From Pseudomonas putida (GTDB taxonomy: Bacteria; Pseudomonadota; Gammaproteobacteria; Pseudomonadales; Pseudomonadaceae): a stretch of 64,000 nt of DNA. Where the stretch lies: positions 5,725,153 through 5,789,152 of the forward strand of contig CP047152.1 in the NCBI GenBank assembly GCA_041879295.1, read 5' to 3'. The notes under the pieces were generated by a model. That model searched no databases. It was not told the DNA's origin and worked only from the letters and a program-made list of their open reading frames with translations. How positions within the stretch are numbered: the first letter of the stretch is position 1; the number at the start of each line of letters is the position of its first letter. This document shows, one piece after another, positions 36,863-45,771 of the stretch. Position numbers and translations under genes: made by a program.

Positions 36863-38302
36863 ATGGATTACCACAGCCCCTACTTCTTTGGTTACCTACT
36901 CGGCCTGATCCACCTGCTGGGTATGGTCGCCGCACTGCATGCGCTGTTCACGGTGCGGACAGCTCAGGGGGCCATTGCGTGGGCGATGCCCTTGCTCTTC
37001 ATCCCCTACCTCACCTTGATCCCCTATCTGATTTTCGGTGCCCGCTCGTTCTATGCCTACATCAAGGCTCGGCGTCAGGCCAACCAGGAAATGCACGTGG
37101 CCATGGCCAACCTCAACTGGCGGCCCTGGGTTGAAGAAGCCCTTACCGCTCGCGAGTCCGAAAGCTACACAGCCTTGCGCGCCATGCCCAAGCTGGGTCG
37201 CATGCCATGCCTGGCAAATAACCAGGTGAAACTGCTGATCAATGGCAAGGCCACCTTTGATGCCATCTTCGCAGCCATCGAAAAAGCACGCGATGTGGTA
37301 CTGGTGCAGTTCTTCATCATTCATGACGACAATCTCGGCAAGGCACTGCAGCGACTCTTGCTACGCAAAGCCGCCGAAGGCGTGCAGGTGTTCGTGCTGT
37401 ACGACCGTGTCGGTAGCCACGCCCTGCCGGCCAGCTACAGCCAGGTGCTGCGCGACGGTGGTGTGCAGATCCATGCATTCGCCACCCGTCGCGGCTGGTT
37501 CAACCGCTTTCAAGTGAACTTCCGCAACCATCGCAAGATTGTGGTGGTGGATGGCTTGCTCGGCTTCATCGGCGGTCACAATGTGGGAGACGAGTACCTG
37601 GGTGAACATCCACAGCTTTCCCCCTGGCGTGACACCCACGTACAGATCAGCGGGCCGGTACTGGCCTGCTTGCAAGAATCTTTTGCCGAGGACTGGTACT
37701 GGGCCACGCGCCAGCTACCGCCGCTGATCCTGCCCGATACGTACCCGGATAACGGCGTGCTGTGTCAGGCCTTGGCCAGCGGCCCGGCAGACCCACAAGA
37801 AACCTGCTCGCTGTTCTTCCTTGAAGCGATTCATTCGGCCACCCGCAGGGTGTGGATCACCAGCCCCTACTTCATCCCTGACGAGGCCGTGTTCGCCGCC
37901 TTGCGACTGGCGGTGCTACGGGGAGTCGATGTGCGGGTGCTGATCCCGTCACGGCCTGACCACCGCATCGTCTACGCTGCCTCCAGCCTGTTTGCCTTCG
38001 AAGCAGTTCGCGCGGGGGTACGTATGTTCCGTTACCAACCCGGGTTTCTGCATCAGAAGGTGGTACTGGTGGATGACGACATCAGCGCCATTGGAAGCGC
38101 CAACCTGGACAACCGCTCGTTCCGCCTGAACTTCGAGATTACCCTGCTGACAGTCGATCGCGGCTTCGCCGACCAGGTCGAGCACATGCTCCACGAGGAC
38201 TTCGAACAAGCGCGGGAAATTACTGCAGAAGACACCCAGGACACCCATCGACTACAGCAATTGGGGATGCGGATTGCGCGACTGATATCGCCGATTCTTT
38301 AG
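36863..38302 (+). CDS. cls: Cardiolipin synthase
   Basis: 479 residues. Two N-terminal membrane helices ([39 protein letters not shown]), then two phospholipase D domains with HKD motifs at [19 protein letters not shown] near 227 and [20 protein letters not shown] near 397. It joins two phosphatidylglycerol molecules to give cardiolipin and glycerol at the inner membrane. ATG 36863 ([11 protein letters not shown]) follows AGCAGG; ATG 36857 two codons earlier is possible. The ClsA-type length and topology are standard. Confidence 0.94.
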   Translation: MDYHSPYFFGYLLGLIHLLGMVAALHALFTVRTAQGAIAWAMPLLFIPYLTLIPYLIFGARSFYAYIKARRQANQEMHVAMANLNWRPWVEEALTARESESYTALRAMPKLGRMPCLANNQVKLLINGKATFDAIFAAIEKARDVVLVQFFIIHDDNLGKALQRLLLRKAAEGVQVFVLYDRVGSHALPASYSQVLRDGGVQIHAFATRRGWFNRFQVNFRNHRKIVVVDGLLGFIGGHNVGDEYLGEHPQLSPWRDTHVQISGPVLACLQESFAEDWYWATRQLPPLILPDTYPDNGVLCQALASGPADPQETCSLFFLEAIHSATRRVWITSPYFIPDEAVFAALRLAVLRGVDVRVLIPSRPDHRIVYAASSLFAFEAVRAGVRMFRYQPGFLHQKVVLVDDDISAIGSANLDNRSFRLNFEITLLTVDRGFADQVEHMLHEDFEQAREITAEDTQDTHRLQQLGMRIARLISPIL

Positions 38303-38323
38303 GGTGAGCACACCCGTTGAAAG

Positions 38324-38354
38324 CGGCCTTTTCGCGAAAAAGGCCGCTCCTGCA
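38324..38354. repeat. Single REP-like element
   Basis: A lone, diverged copy with stem GCGGCCTTTT/AAAAAGGCCGC and outer CTCCTGCA. It sits between convergent cls and cfa and might also act as their bidirectional terminator. Confidence 0.6.
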
Positions 38355-38385
38355 AAGCCATATCAGGGCTGTGACGCTTACGATT

Positions 38386-39570
38386 TCAGCGGTACAAGTC
38401 TTCCCGCGTCCAAGGCAGGTCATGATGCCCGTCGGCGTATGGCTTCACTGCCAATATCTGGTGCAGGTTGATCCAGCCCTTCTGAAAGGCGTAGGCACAC
38501 CCGGCCAAGTACAAACGCCAGATCCGCAGAGTCTTCTCAGGCACCAGCGCTGCTGCCTTGTGCAACTGGTTCTCCAGGTTCTCGCTCCAGTGGTGCAAGG
38601 TTTTAGCGTAGTGCAGGCGCAGGCTCTCTACGTCCACTACCTCCAGCCCAGCTTCACAGATACTGGCGCTGATCATCGACAGGTGCGGCAGTTCGCCGTG
38701 GGGGAATACATAGCGATCGATGAACTCACCCGCCCCGCGCCCGACCGGTCGGCCATCGACGTGCTTGGCAGTGATGCCGTGGTTCATCACCAGTCCCCCT
38801 TCCCTCACCGCCCCGAACAGCTTCTGGCAGTACAGCGCCAGGTTGGCATGCCCGACATGCTCGAACATACCCACGCTGACAACCTTGTCGAAGCGACCAT
38901 CCTGGGGCAGATCGCGGTAGTCGAGAATCTGCAGGTCGACCTTGTCAGCAAGCCCTTCCGCTTGCACTCGCTTGCGGCCTAACTTCAATTGCTCCTTGCT
39001 CAGGGTAATGCCGAACACCTTGGCGCCATACTCACGGGCAGCGAACCGCGCCAACCCACCCCAACCACAGCCGACATCGAGCAGGTAGTCACCGGCATCC
39101 AGACGAAGCTTGCGGCACAGGTGGTCGAACTTGTCCTGCTGCGCCTGGTCGAGCGTATTGTCCGGCTCACGGAAGTAGGCGCAAGAATAGGCCATGTCCT
39201 GGTCCAGCCAAAGCTGGTAGAAGGCGTTGGACACGTCATAGTGGTAGGAGATCGCTTTGGCGTCGGTGCTCTTGTCATGAGACAAACGTTGCGGTGGCGT
39301 TTCATCCTCATCCGCCAGCAGCGCTTCACTCAGTTCGTCGCACACGCGGATGGCCTCACCGATATCGCCTTCAAGCTCCAGCTTGCCTTCGACGAATGCA
39401 GTGCCCAGCTGGTCCATGCTTGGGTGGGTCAACTGGCTGATCAGCTGTGGTTCCTTGACCAGAATGGTGACCTGAGGACTAGGCCCAAGATCAAAATGGT
39501 TACCGTCCCACAGCTTCAGCCTCAGCGGCAGATGCAAGCTCTGCAATGCAGGTGGAAGTTGAGCAAGCAT
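38386..39570 (-). CDS. cfa: Cyclopropane-fatty-acyl-phospholipid synthase
   Basis: 394 residues. An N-terminal lipid-binding region precedes a SAM-dependent methyltransferase domain with motif I LLDVGCGWGGLARFAAREYG near residue 170 and the active-site stretch SYHYDVSNAFYQLWLDQDM near 112. Adds a methylene bridge to unsaturated acyl chains of membrane phospholipids. ATG 39570 has a very strong AGGAGGGG 6 nt upstream, which decides it over a longer frame from 39672. Shares a divergent promoter region with the lipoamide dehydrogenase gene. Confidence 0.92.
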   Translation of the reverse strand: MLAQLPPALQSLHLPLRLKLWDGNHFDLGPSPQVTILVKEPQLISQLTHPSMDQLGTAFVEGKLELEGDIGEAIRVCDELSEALLADEDETPPQRLSHDKSTDAKAISYHYDVSNAFYQLWLDQDMAYSCAYFREPDNTLDQAQQDKFDHLCRKLRLDAGDYLLDVGCGWGGLARFAAREYGAKVFGITLSKEQLKLGRKRVQAEGLADKVDLQILDYRDLPQDGRFDKVVSVGMFEHVGHANLALYCQKLFGAVREGGLVMNHGITAKHVDGRPVGRGAGEFIDRYVFPHGELPHLSMISASICEAGLEVVDVESLRLHYAKTLHHWSENLENQLHKAAALVPEKTLRIWRLYLAGCAYAFQKGWINLHQILAVKPYADGHHDLPWTREDLYR

Positions 39571-39706
39571 GAAACACCCCTCCTGTCCGTAATTGGCCAC
39601 GACGCCTAATATTTCGAACGTCATCGGATCAGAGTAGTTCATCTGTAGGATGTTTCCTCTAAGCAAGACCATGGTCTAGAACCAACTGATCTTATCCACA
39701 CAGCAG

Positions 39707-39718
39707 ATTGTATACAAT
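39707..39718. promoter_or_regulatory. Palindrome of GntR/FadR type between cfa and lpd
   Basis: ATTGTATACAAT is a perfect 12 bp palindrome containing TTGTATACAA, the kind of site bound by FadR-subfamily GntR regulators. It lies 61 bp before the dehydrogenase start. A TTATCCACA nonamer lies directly upstream at 39692. Confidence 0.5.
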
Positions 39719-39778
39719 TTCCGCATCTCAGCTTAACCTTGTGCCCCTCTCGCGCTTCTACATCCTGGAGTTGAACCC

Positions 39779-41179
39779 ATGAAAGTCTATGACGTGGTGA
39801 TCATCGGCGGTGGCCCTGGCGGCTACAACGCAGCCATCCGTGCTGGCCAGTTGGGCCTGAGCGTTGCTTGCGTGGAAGGCCGCTCGACCTTGGGCGGTAC
39901 CTGCCTGAACGTCGGCTGCATGCCATCCAAGGCACTGCTGCATGCTTCGGAGCTTTACGAAGCGGCCAGCGGTGACGAGTTCGCCCACCTCGGTATCGAA
40001 GTCAAGCCTACCCTCAACCTCGCCCAGATGATGAAACAGAAGGATGAGAGCGTGGCAGGCCTGACCAAGGGCATCGAATACCTGTTTCGCAAGAACAAGG
40101 TCGAGTGGATCAAAGGCTGGGGCCGCCTGGATGGCATCGGCAAGGTCGTGGTCAAGGCCGAAGACGGCAGCGAAACAGCGTTGCAGGCCAAGGACATCGT
40201 CATTGCCACCGGCTCTGAGCCCACCCCTCTGCCAGGTGTGACCGTCGACAACCAGCGCATCATTGACTCGACCGGCGCGCTGTCGCTGCCGCAAGTGCCC
40301 AAGCACCTGGTCGTCATCGGTGCTGGCGTGATCGGTCTTGAGCTGGGTTCAGTCTGGCGCCGCCTGGGTAGCCAGGTCACCGTCATCGAATACCTGGACC
40401 GCATTTGCCCAGGCACTGACACGGAAACCGCCAAGGCCCTGCAGAAGGCTCTAGCCAAGCAAGGCATGGTGTTCAAGCTGGGCAGTAAAGTGACTCAGGC
40501 TACCGCAGGTGCAGATGGCGTCAGCCTGACGCTGGAGCCTGCCGCCGGGGATACCGCAGAATCGCTGCAAGCCGATTACGTGTTGGTGGCTATCGGCCGT
40601 CGCCCTTATACCAAAGGGCTGAACCTGGAAAGCGTGGGCCTGGAAGCCGACAAGCGCGGCATGCTCGGCAACGAGCACCACCGTACCTCAGTACCAGGTG
40701 TCTGGGTGATTGGCGACGTCACTTCGGGCCCGATGCTGGCGCACAAGGCCGAAGACGAAGCGGTGGCCTGTATCGAACGCATCGCCGGCAAGCCCCACGA
40801 GGTCAACTACAACCTCATCCCTGGCGTGATCTATACCCGCCCAGAGATGGCCACCGTGGGCAAGACTGAAGAGCAGCTCAAGGCCGAAGGGCGTGCCTAC
40901 AAGGTTGGCAAGTTCCCCTTCACCGCCAACAGCCGTGCCAAGATCAACCACGAGACCGAAGGATTCGCCAAGGTCATCGCCGATGCCGAAACCGATGAAG
41001 TACTGGGTGTGCACCTGGTGGGCCCAAGCGTCAGCGAGATGATTGGTGAGTTCTGCGTGGCTATGGAGTTCTCGGCCTCGGCAGAAGATATCGCCCTCAC
41101 CTGCCACCCGCACCCGACACGCTCCGAGGCCCTGCGCCAGGCGGCGATGAATGTGGATGGCATGGCCATGCAAATCTGA
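39779..41179 (+). CDS. lpdA: Dihydrolipoyl dehydrogenase (stand-alone paralog)
   Basis: 466 residues, FAD-dependent disulfide oxidoreductase. FAD site VVIIGGGPGGYNAAIRAGQ at the N-terminus, redox disulfide GGTCLNVGCMPSK near residue 41, NAD site VVIGAGVIGLELGSVWRRLG near 178 and the catalytic His-Glu pair in CHPHPTRSEALRQAAM near 441. It re-oxidises dihydrolipoamide in 2-oxoacid dehydrogenases and the glycine cleavage system. No partner E1/E2 or gcv genes are adjacent, so this is a separate paralog; P. putida has several Lpd forms. Often called lpd3. Confidence 0.93.
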   Translation: MKVYDVVIIGGGPGGYNAAIRAGQLGLSVACVEGRSTLGGTCLNVGCMPSKALLHASELYEAASGDEFAHLGIEVKPTLNLAQMMKQKDESVAGLTKGIEYLFRKNKVEWIKGWGRLDGIGKVVVKAEDGSETALQAKDIVIATGSEPTPLPGVTVDNQRIIDSTGALSLPQVPKHLVVIGAGVIGLELGSVWRRLGSQVTVIEYLDRICPGTDTETAKALQKALAKQGMVFKLGSKVTQATAGADGVSLTLEPAAGDTAESLQADYVLVAIGRRPYTKGLNLESVGLEADKRGMLGNEHHRTSVPGVWVIGDVTSGPMLAHKAEDEAVACIERIAGKPHEVNYNLIPGVIYTRPEMATVGKTEEQLKAEGRAYKVGKFPFTANSRAKINHETEGFAKVIADAETDEVLGVHLVGPSVSEMIGEFCVAMEFSASAEDIALTCHPHPTRSEALRQAAMNVDGMAMQI

Positions 41180-41212
41180 CCAGTCTCATTCGCTGCGTCG
41201 GGCCATGAACAT

Positions 41213-41284
41213 GATCTGGATCTGGATCTGAATTTGGATCTGGATCTGGATCTGGATCTGGATCTGGATCTGGATCTGGATCTG
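41213..41284. repeat. Hexanucleotide tandem repeat (GATCTG)12
   Basis: Twelve consecutive 6 bp units; eleven are GATCTG and the fourth is AATTTG. It starts 34 bp after the dehydrogenase stop, outside any gene. It is a simple microsatellite able to change length. Confidence 0.95.
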
Positions 41285-41320
41285 AGTCGTATGAGTTAGT
41301 GGCCGTTCTCTGACAATCAG

Positions 41321-41352
41321 AAAAGAAAAACCCTCCGGTTGGAGGGCTTTTC
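41321..41352 (+). terminator. Rho-independent terminator after the dehydrogenase gene
   Basis: CCCTCC-GGTT-GGAGGG stem (41331-41346) followed by CTTTTCT and preceded by a run of A, so it can work in both directions. Confidence 0.85.
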
Positions 41353-41450
41353 TGGATTTAGAGAATTAAAACTGTCGCGGGAGCGTCCCGTTTTCGGCGG
41401 CCTTCAGCCTCAGAGGACATGCAAAACTGTCGCAAGGCGCAGAAATGTAG

Positions 41451-42015
41451 CTTATTTCCATCATCCTCAAAGACCTGATTGATGTCGTCACGCAGATGGC
41501 ATCGCGCTAGGTCATGTTGAAATCGTTGTTCTGTTGCTGGGCGCTATTGTTGAATACCTGACTCGTAGGCGAGGTAACGCTGGCAGGCTGGCCCAAGAGA
41601 TGCGAGCCAGTCCGAAAGGCGCAAGAATTGGACAATGGATGGTTGAGCATGAAAATGCGTTGAAGAGTAGGCCTGACTTGCAGAAGGCTGAAGCGCGCAA
41701 AGGAGCAATAGGTTCACAAGAAGCCCCCGCCCCAGCGCCTACACCTCGCTCTGATACTAGTTCTCCAAGGGATCTCAAGCCGAAGAGATCATATGAGAAT
41801 CCTGGCAATTTGATTCCAACGCAATCCAGATCTGAAATGTCCGGTTCGCAGATTAAGCGCCTCACGAAAGCTATGGAAAAGAATGGGTTCAACCCAAATC
41901 ATCCGGTTGATGTTTGGAGGAATCCCAGCACAGGGCGACTGGAAATCCAAGACGGAGACCATAGGGCGGCAGCAGCCAAAAAGCGGGCATTGAAAAAATT
42001 CCAGTCGAAGTTTAG
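41451..42015 (+). pseudogene. Frameshifted ParB-like polymorphic-toxin C-terminal region
   Basis: The segment encodes the end of a polymorphic toxin in three frames. 41451-41509 gives a short stretch ending DLIDVVTQMASR; then a frame open from 41483 continues as GHVEIVVLLLGAIVEYL, a linker rich in Ala/Pro/Thr, and a ParB/sulfiredoxin-like nuclease domain with LIPTQSRSEMSGSQIKRL and DVWRNPSTGRLEIQDGDHR near 41850-41970. After the A5 tract at 41978-41982 the expected ending AGIEKIPVEV followed by TAG at 42013-42015 is found one frame away, so one A seems lost. Without that base the frame fuses into the next gene. The N-terminal carrier part is absent. Domain identity is recognised from motif pattern only. 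Confidence 0.65.
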
Positions 42016-42025
42016 GAGTGATGTA

Positions 42026-42352
42026 ATGACTAAACAATATAAAGCTGCATTTATAGTCCCGATCAGGGCCAGCAGGATCCTCGGAGAGGATGGCTGGGAG
42101 TTTGAAAGCTCTGAGCGCTTGTCTAAAAATCTTTGCAATCACTTAATTGAAAATCTAAGAGTTAAGTTTATAGAAGAGTATTGCGACATAATTAAATATG
42201 CAGGCGAAGGCATAAGGATGTCTTTACTGCTCGACGATAATCAAGAGGTAGAAGTTATTTATTTACAGTTATCAGTCGAGGCATTAGCTTCCCTGTCCGA
42301 GATGTGCCAAAGCATTGATATCTCTTCTGAAGCAGAGTTTTTTGTGCCTTGA
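42026..42352 (+). CDS. Putative immunity protein for the adjacent toxin remnant
   Basis: 108 residues starting MTKQYKAAFIVPIRASRI, acidic, with no recognised domain. The ATG at 42026 has AGGAG 7 nt upstream; the restored toxin stop TAG lies 10 bp before it and overlaps that SD, the usual toxin-immunity spacing. At present the toxin frame also reads through into this gene in phase, giving a potential 272-codon fusion. Codon usage is A+T-rich compared with flanking genes, as expected of cargo. Role assigned from position only. Confidence 0.65.
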   Translation: MTKQYKAAFIVPIRASRILGEDGWEFESSERLSKNLCNHLIENLRVKFIEEYCDIIKYAGEGIRMSLLLDDNQEVEVIYLQLSVEALASLSEMCQSIDISSEAEFFVP

Positions 42353-42527
42353 AAAATTCAGTCTTTTGGGGTAGTTCTATAGATGGACTGAAGTAGCCTC
42401 TGTTTTTCGCGCCCGCAAGCTAAGTCGTATGGGGCTCCGCAGGACGTCTGCCCAGAACCTATAGGCTCTGACGGCTCAACCCGCATGCCCATGACATAGC
42501 GGGTACCAGCAGTGTTCACGGCCACCG

Positions 42528-42824
42528 CTACTCCTCTCTAACGCAGTCAGGGCAGAACCAAGCAACCGGCTCACTGTATTGCACACCGGGAGAAATATAG
42601 TCGCTTCCGGAGTATGAAATATCCCAATCATTCTTAATGACATGAAATGCGGCGTGCATCGTGTGACAGTGAACAAGCCGATTGAAACCATACCAACCAG
42701 GCCACCCGAATTCTGCAGCGAGCATCCGGACTGCATCGGCCTTGATCACACGGCTAGTAGCAGCCAGGGTTTCGAATGTAGCTGCCTTTGGATCGCCCCA
42801 ACAGAGGAGCAAGTTTCTTCTCAC
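42528..42824 (-). CDS. Orphan hypothetical protein in the attTn7 segment
   Basis: A 98-codon frame from a GTG at 42824. The C-terminal half has plausible protein character (GFNRLVHCHTMHAAFHVIK, then WDISYSGSDYIS) and ends CPDCVREE, a CxxC knuckle. No good ribosome binding site is visible and the N-terminus may be wrong; an ATG at codon 29 is another option. It may be a truncated cargo gene. No function can be offered. Confidence 0.35.
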   Translation of the reverse strand: MRRNLLLCWGDPKAATFETLAATSRVIKADAVRMLAAEFGWPGWYGFNRLVHCHTMHAAFHVIKNDWDISYSGSDYISPGVQYSEPVAWFCPDCVREE

Positions 42825-42920
42825 GTATGACTGAAGAGATTCATCAACCTGTATGGGAGGGGCATCAGAAAACGCCAGATTTCGGTAGGGAGGGGTGGAC
42901 CGGGCAGGAGGGTGAGCCGT

Positions 42921-42954
42921 CCGATGGGGGGAAGCGAGAGCTTTCCTCCATCGG
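42921..42954. other. Long hairpin with GAGA tetraloop at the right end of the island
   Basis: Two 15 nt arms, CCGATGGGGGGAAGC and GCTTTCCTCCATCGG, pair fully on the plus strand if two G-U pairs are allowed, closed by the GNRA-type loop GAGA. CGACAGTTTT follows, so it may be a plus-strand terminator or part of the element end. Confidence 0.6.
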
Positions 42955-42993
42955 CGACAGTTTTAATTGTTCGAAAACAGTTTTAATTCAACA

Positions 42994-43058
42994 AAACCAT
43001 TTCATCAACACCTGACTACCCGTTACTCGACAGTCACCGACTTGGCCAGATTACGAGG
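42994..43058. other. attTn7 region at the 3' end of glmS
   Basis: The conserved last codons of glmS ([13 protein letters not shown]) form the TnsD recognition site of Tn7-type elements, and the insertion point is normally about 25 bp beyond the stop. Here that falls at about 42998, next to the right inverted repeat of the neighbouring island. Confidence 0.7.
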
Positions 43059-44858
43059 CTGGTCAACGTCGGTCCCCTTGAGCACGGCCACGTAATAAGA
43101 CAGCAATTGCAGCGGAATGGTGTACAGGATTGGCGCCAGGGCATCGGCAATGTGCGGCACCTTGATCACGTGGGTGCCTTCGCCATTGGTCATGCCAGCG
43201 TGCTCGTCGGCGAACACGACCAGCTCGCCACCACGGGCACGCACTTCCTGCAGGTTGGACTTCAGCTTCTCAAGCAGTTCGTTGTTCGGTGCAACGGTGA
43301 CCACCGGCATGTCGTTGTCCACCAACGCCAGCGGGCCGTGCTTCAACTCGCCTGCTGGGTAAGCTTCGGCGTGGATGTAGGAGATTTCTTTAAGCTTGAG
43401 AGCACCTTCCATCGCCACCGGGTACTGCGCGCCGCGGCCGAGGAACAGGGTATGGTGCTTGTCGGCGAACAGCTCGGCAATTTTCTCGACGGTGGCATCC
43501 ATGGCCAGGGCTTCGCCCAGGCGGGTCGGCAGTCGACGCAGCTCTTCAACCAGCTCAGCTTCGACACCGGCTTCCAGCGTACCGCGCACCTGACCAAGGG
43601 CCAGGGTCAGCAGCATCAGCGAAACCAGCTGGGTGGTGAACGCTTTGGTCGAAGCCACGCCGATTTCAGGGCCGGCCAAGGTCAGCAGGGTCAAGTCCGA
43701 CTCGCGTACCAGCGAGCTGATACCCACGTTGCAGATCGCCAGGCTGCCAAGGAAACCCAACTCCTTGGCGTTGCGCAGTGCGGCCAAGGTATCGGCGGTT
43801 TCGCCGGACTGCGAGATGGAGACGAACAGCGTGTCCGGCTGCACCACCACCTTGCGGTAACGGAACTCGCTGGCCACTTCCACCTGGCAAGGGATGCCGG
43901 CCAGGCTTTCCAGCCAGTAACGCGCAACCATACCGGCGTGGTAGCTGGTGCCACAGGCAACGATCTGCACGTTGCGCACCTTGGCAAACAGGTCGGCAGC
44001 TTGCGGGCCAAAGGCCTGGACCAGCACGTTGTCCTTGCCCAGGCGGCCTTCAAGCGTGCGCTGAACAACGCTTGGCTGCTCGTGAATTTCCTTGAGCATG
44101 AAGTGGCGGTAAGCGCCCTTGTCAGCAGCCTCGGCACCTTCGTGATACTGCACGGTTTCGCGCTGGACCTTGTTGCCCTGCTGGTCCCAGATAGAGACCT
44201 GATCACGGCGGATTTCAGCGATGTCGCCTTCTTCCAGGTACATGAAGCGGTCAGTAACCTGACGCAGCGCCAGCTGGTCGGACGCCAGGAAGTTCTCGCC
44301 AAGGCCCAGGCCGATTACCAGCGGGCTGCCACTGCGTGCGGCGACCAGGCGGTCCGGCTGCTTGGCACTGATCAGCGCCAGGCCGTAAGCACCATGCAGG
44401 CGCTTCACCGCCGCCTTCAGGGCGTCGGTCAGGTCTGGAATGCTCTTCAAGGTGTGGTGGATCAGGTGGACGATGACTTCGGTATCGGTCTGCGAAGTGA
44501 AGACATAGCCCAGCCCCTTCAGCTCTTCGCGCAGCTCTTCGTGGTTTTCGATGATGCCGTTGTGCACCACGGCCACGTCATTGCCCGAGAAGTGCGGGTG
44601 GGCGTTGCCTTCAGTCGGCGCGCCGTGGGTAGCCCAACGGGTGTGGGCAATACCCAACTGGCCTGCCAACGGCTCATCAGCAACAGCAACCTCCAGCTCG
44701 CTGACCTTGCCGATGCGGCGGCGGCGCTGCAGTTCACCGGTCTGGGTGAGTACAGCCAAACCGGCGCTGTCGTAACCGCGGTATTCAAGACGCTTGAGGC
44801 CTTCGATCAGGATGGCTGTGATATTACGCTCGGCGACAGCACCAACGATTCCACACAT
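43023..44858 (-). CDS. glmS: Glutamine--fructose-6-phosphate aminotransferase (isomerizing)
   Basis: 611 residues. Catalytic Cys2 in [12 protein letters not shown], glutaminase residues including [17 protein letters not shown] near 73, then two SIS sugar isomerase domains with [16 protein letters not shown] near 302 and [16 protein letters not shown] near 348, ending KSVTVE. Makes glucosamine 6-phosphate for peptidoglycan and LPS. It lies 3 bp downstream of a DeoR regulator gene and 1 kb downstream of glmU, in the usual Pseudomonas order. Confidence 0.97.
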   Translation of the reverse strand: MCGIVGAVAERNITAILIEGLKRLEYRGYDSAGLAVLTQTGELQRRRRIGKVSELEVAVADEPLAGQLGIAHTRWATHGAPTEGNAHPHFSGNDVAVVHNGIIENHEELREELKGLGYVFTSQTDTEVIVHLIHHTLKSIPDLTDALKAAVKRLHGAYGLALISAKQPDRLVAARSGSPLVIGLGLGENFLASDQLALRQVTDRFMYLEEGDIAEIRRDQVSIWDQQGNKVQRETVQYHEGAEAADKGAYRHFMLKEIHEQPSVVQRTLEGRLGKDNVLVQAFGPQAADLFAKVRNVQIVACGTSYHAGMVARYWLESLAGIPCQVEVASEFRYRKVVVQPDTLFVSISQSGETADTLAALRNAKELGFLGSLAICNVGISSLVRESDLTLLTLAGPEIGVASTKAFTTQLVSLMLLTLALGQVRGTLEAGVEAELVEELRRLPTRLGEALAMDATVEKIAELFADKHHTLFLGRGAQYPVAMEGALKLKEISYIHAEAYPAGELKHGPLALVDNDMPVVTVAPNNELLEKLKSNLQEVRARGGELVVFADEHAGMTNGEGTHVIKVPHIADALAPILYTIPLQLLSYYVAVLKGTDVDQPRNLAKSVTVE

Positions 44859-44861
44859 GTT

Positions 44862-45638
44862 TTATTGCTCCTGGCTGATCGCGGCGCAGATCAGGTTGAT
44901 GCCGCGGGCTTGAATTTGTTCGCGCGCTGCTGCTGGCAGGCGTTCATCTGTAATAAGGGTGTGTACGCTGCCCCAGGGCAGCTCGAGGTTAGGGATCTTG
45001 CGCCCCACCTTGTCCGACTCGACCATCACGATCACTTCACGGGCAACTTCGGCCATGACCCGGCTCAGCCCAAGCAGTTCGTTGAAGGTAGTGGTACCCC
45101 GGCCGAGGTCGATGCCGTCGGCACCGATGAATAATTGGTCGAAATCGTAGGAGCGCAGTACCTGCTCCGCGACCTGGCCCTGGAACGATTCAGAATGCGG
45201 GTCCCAGGTGCCACCGGTCATCAGCAGCACCGGCTCGTGTTCGAGGTCGCAGATTGCACGGGCCACATTGAGCGAATTGGTCATCACCACCAGGCCTGGC
45301 TGGCGCCCCAGCTCGGGGATCATTGCCGCCGTGGTACTGCCGCTGTCGATGATAATGCGCGCATGTTCACGGATTCGCCCTACGGCGGCACGCGCAATGG
45401 CCTTTTTATAAGAAGAGACGGGTTGTGCCGGTTCACCGAGCAACTCTTGCGGCACCGGCACCGCACCACCGTAGCGGCGTAACAACAAGCCGTTGGTTTC
45501 CAAGGCGGCAAGGTCTTTGCGAATAGTCACTTCCGAGGTGGCGAAACGCTTGGCCAACGCGTCCACACTTACCTCGCCCTGCTCGCTGAGCAAAGCCAGA
45601 ATATTGTGTCGCCGTTGTGGTGTGTTTCGTTTCGACAT
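44862..45638 (-). CDS. DeoR-family transcriptional regulator upstream of glmS
   Basis: 258 residues. The N-terminal DeoR helix-turn-helix reads RRHNILALLSEQGEVSVDALAKRF and TSEVTIRKDLAALE, followed by the DeoRC sensor domain with IIDSGSTTAAMIPEL near 97 and FIGADGIDLGRGTTTFN near 168. Such sensors bind sugar phosphates. Only 3 bp separates it from glmS, so they form an operon, and it probably adjusts amino-sugar synthesis by sensing a hexosamine phosphate. The ligand is inferred from context only. Confidence 0.88.
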   Translation of the reverse strand: MSKRNTPQRRHNILALLSEQGEVSVDALAKRFATSEVTIRKDLAALETNGLLLRRYGGAVPVPQELLGEPAQPVSSYKKAIARAAVGRIREHARIIIDSGSTTAAMIPELGRQPGLVVMTNSLNVARAICDLEHEPVLLMTGGTWDPHSESFQGQVAEQVLRSYDFDQLFIGADGIDLGRGTTTFNELLGLSRVMAEVAREVIVMVESDKVGRKIPNLELPWGSVHTLITDERLPAAAREQIQARGINLICAAISQEQ

Positions 45639-45771
45639 GTGCGTTTAAGTTTCGATTCGAAAGTTAATGGTTGCAATCAAAACCTAAGACGAGCGATCCG
45701 TCAAGCTGTCGTTGACCTGTGGATAGTTTGCCTCTGCTTTGACGCGGTCCTTTATGCGCGGCAGCGCCAAT

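Larger units (their letters stand above)
41364..42993. mobile_element. Candidate decayed Tn7-site island with inverted repeats
   Basis: AATTAAAACTGTCGC at 41364-41378 is repeated exactly and inverted at 42954-42968. A 13 bp inverted match (GAATTAAAACTGT) recurs at 42977-42989, and AAAACTGTCGC recurs directly at 41423-41433. Multiple short end-repeats are typical of Tn7-like ends. The outermost right base that would give a 5'-TGT terminus is 42993, leaving 29 bp to the glmS stop, close to the Tn7 insertion point. No transposase genes and no obvious target duplication are visible, so it is a remnant or a non-autonomous element. The contained genes are toxin/immunity-like and unlike the flanks. 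Confidence 0.5.

Noticed and set aside
41213..41284. Possible CRISPR array
   Set aside because: The repeat is a contiguous 6 bp unit without spacers and there are no cas genes.
41369..41394. CGGGA-GCG-TCCCG-TTTT as a terminator at the left repeat
   Set aside because: The stem is only 5 bp and part of the inverted-repeat region; too weak to annotate separately.
43107..45134. 675-codon open frame antisense to glmS and the DeoR gene
   Set aside because: Same reason; no family similarity and no ribosome binding site.
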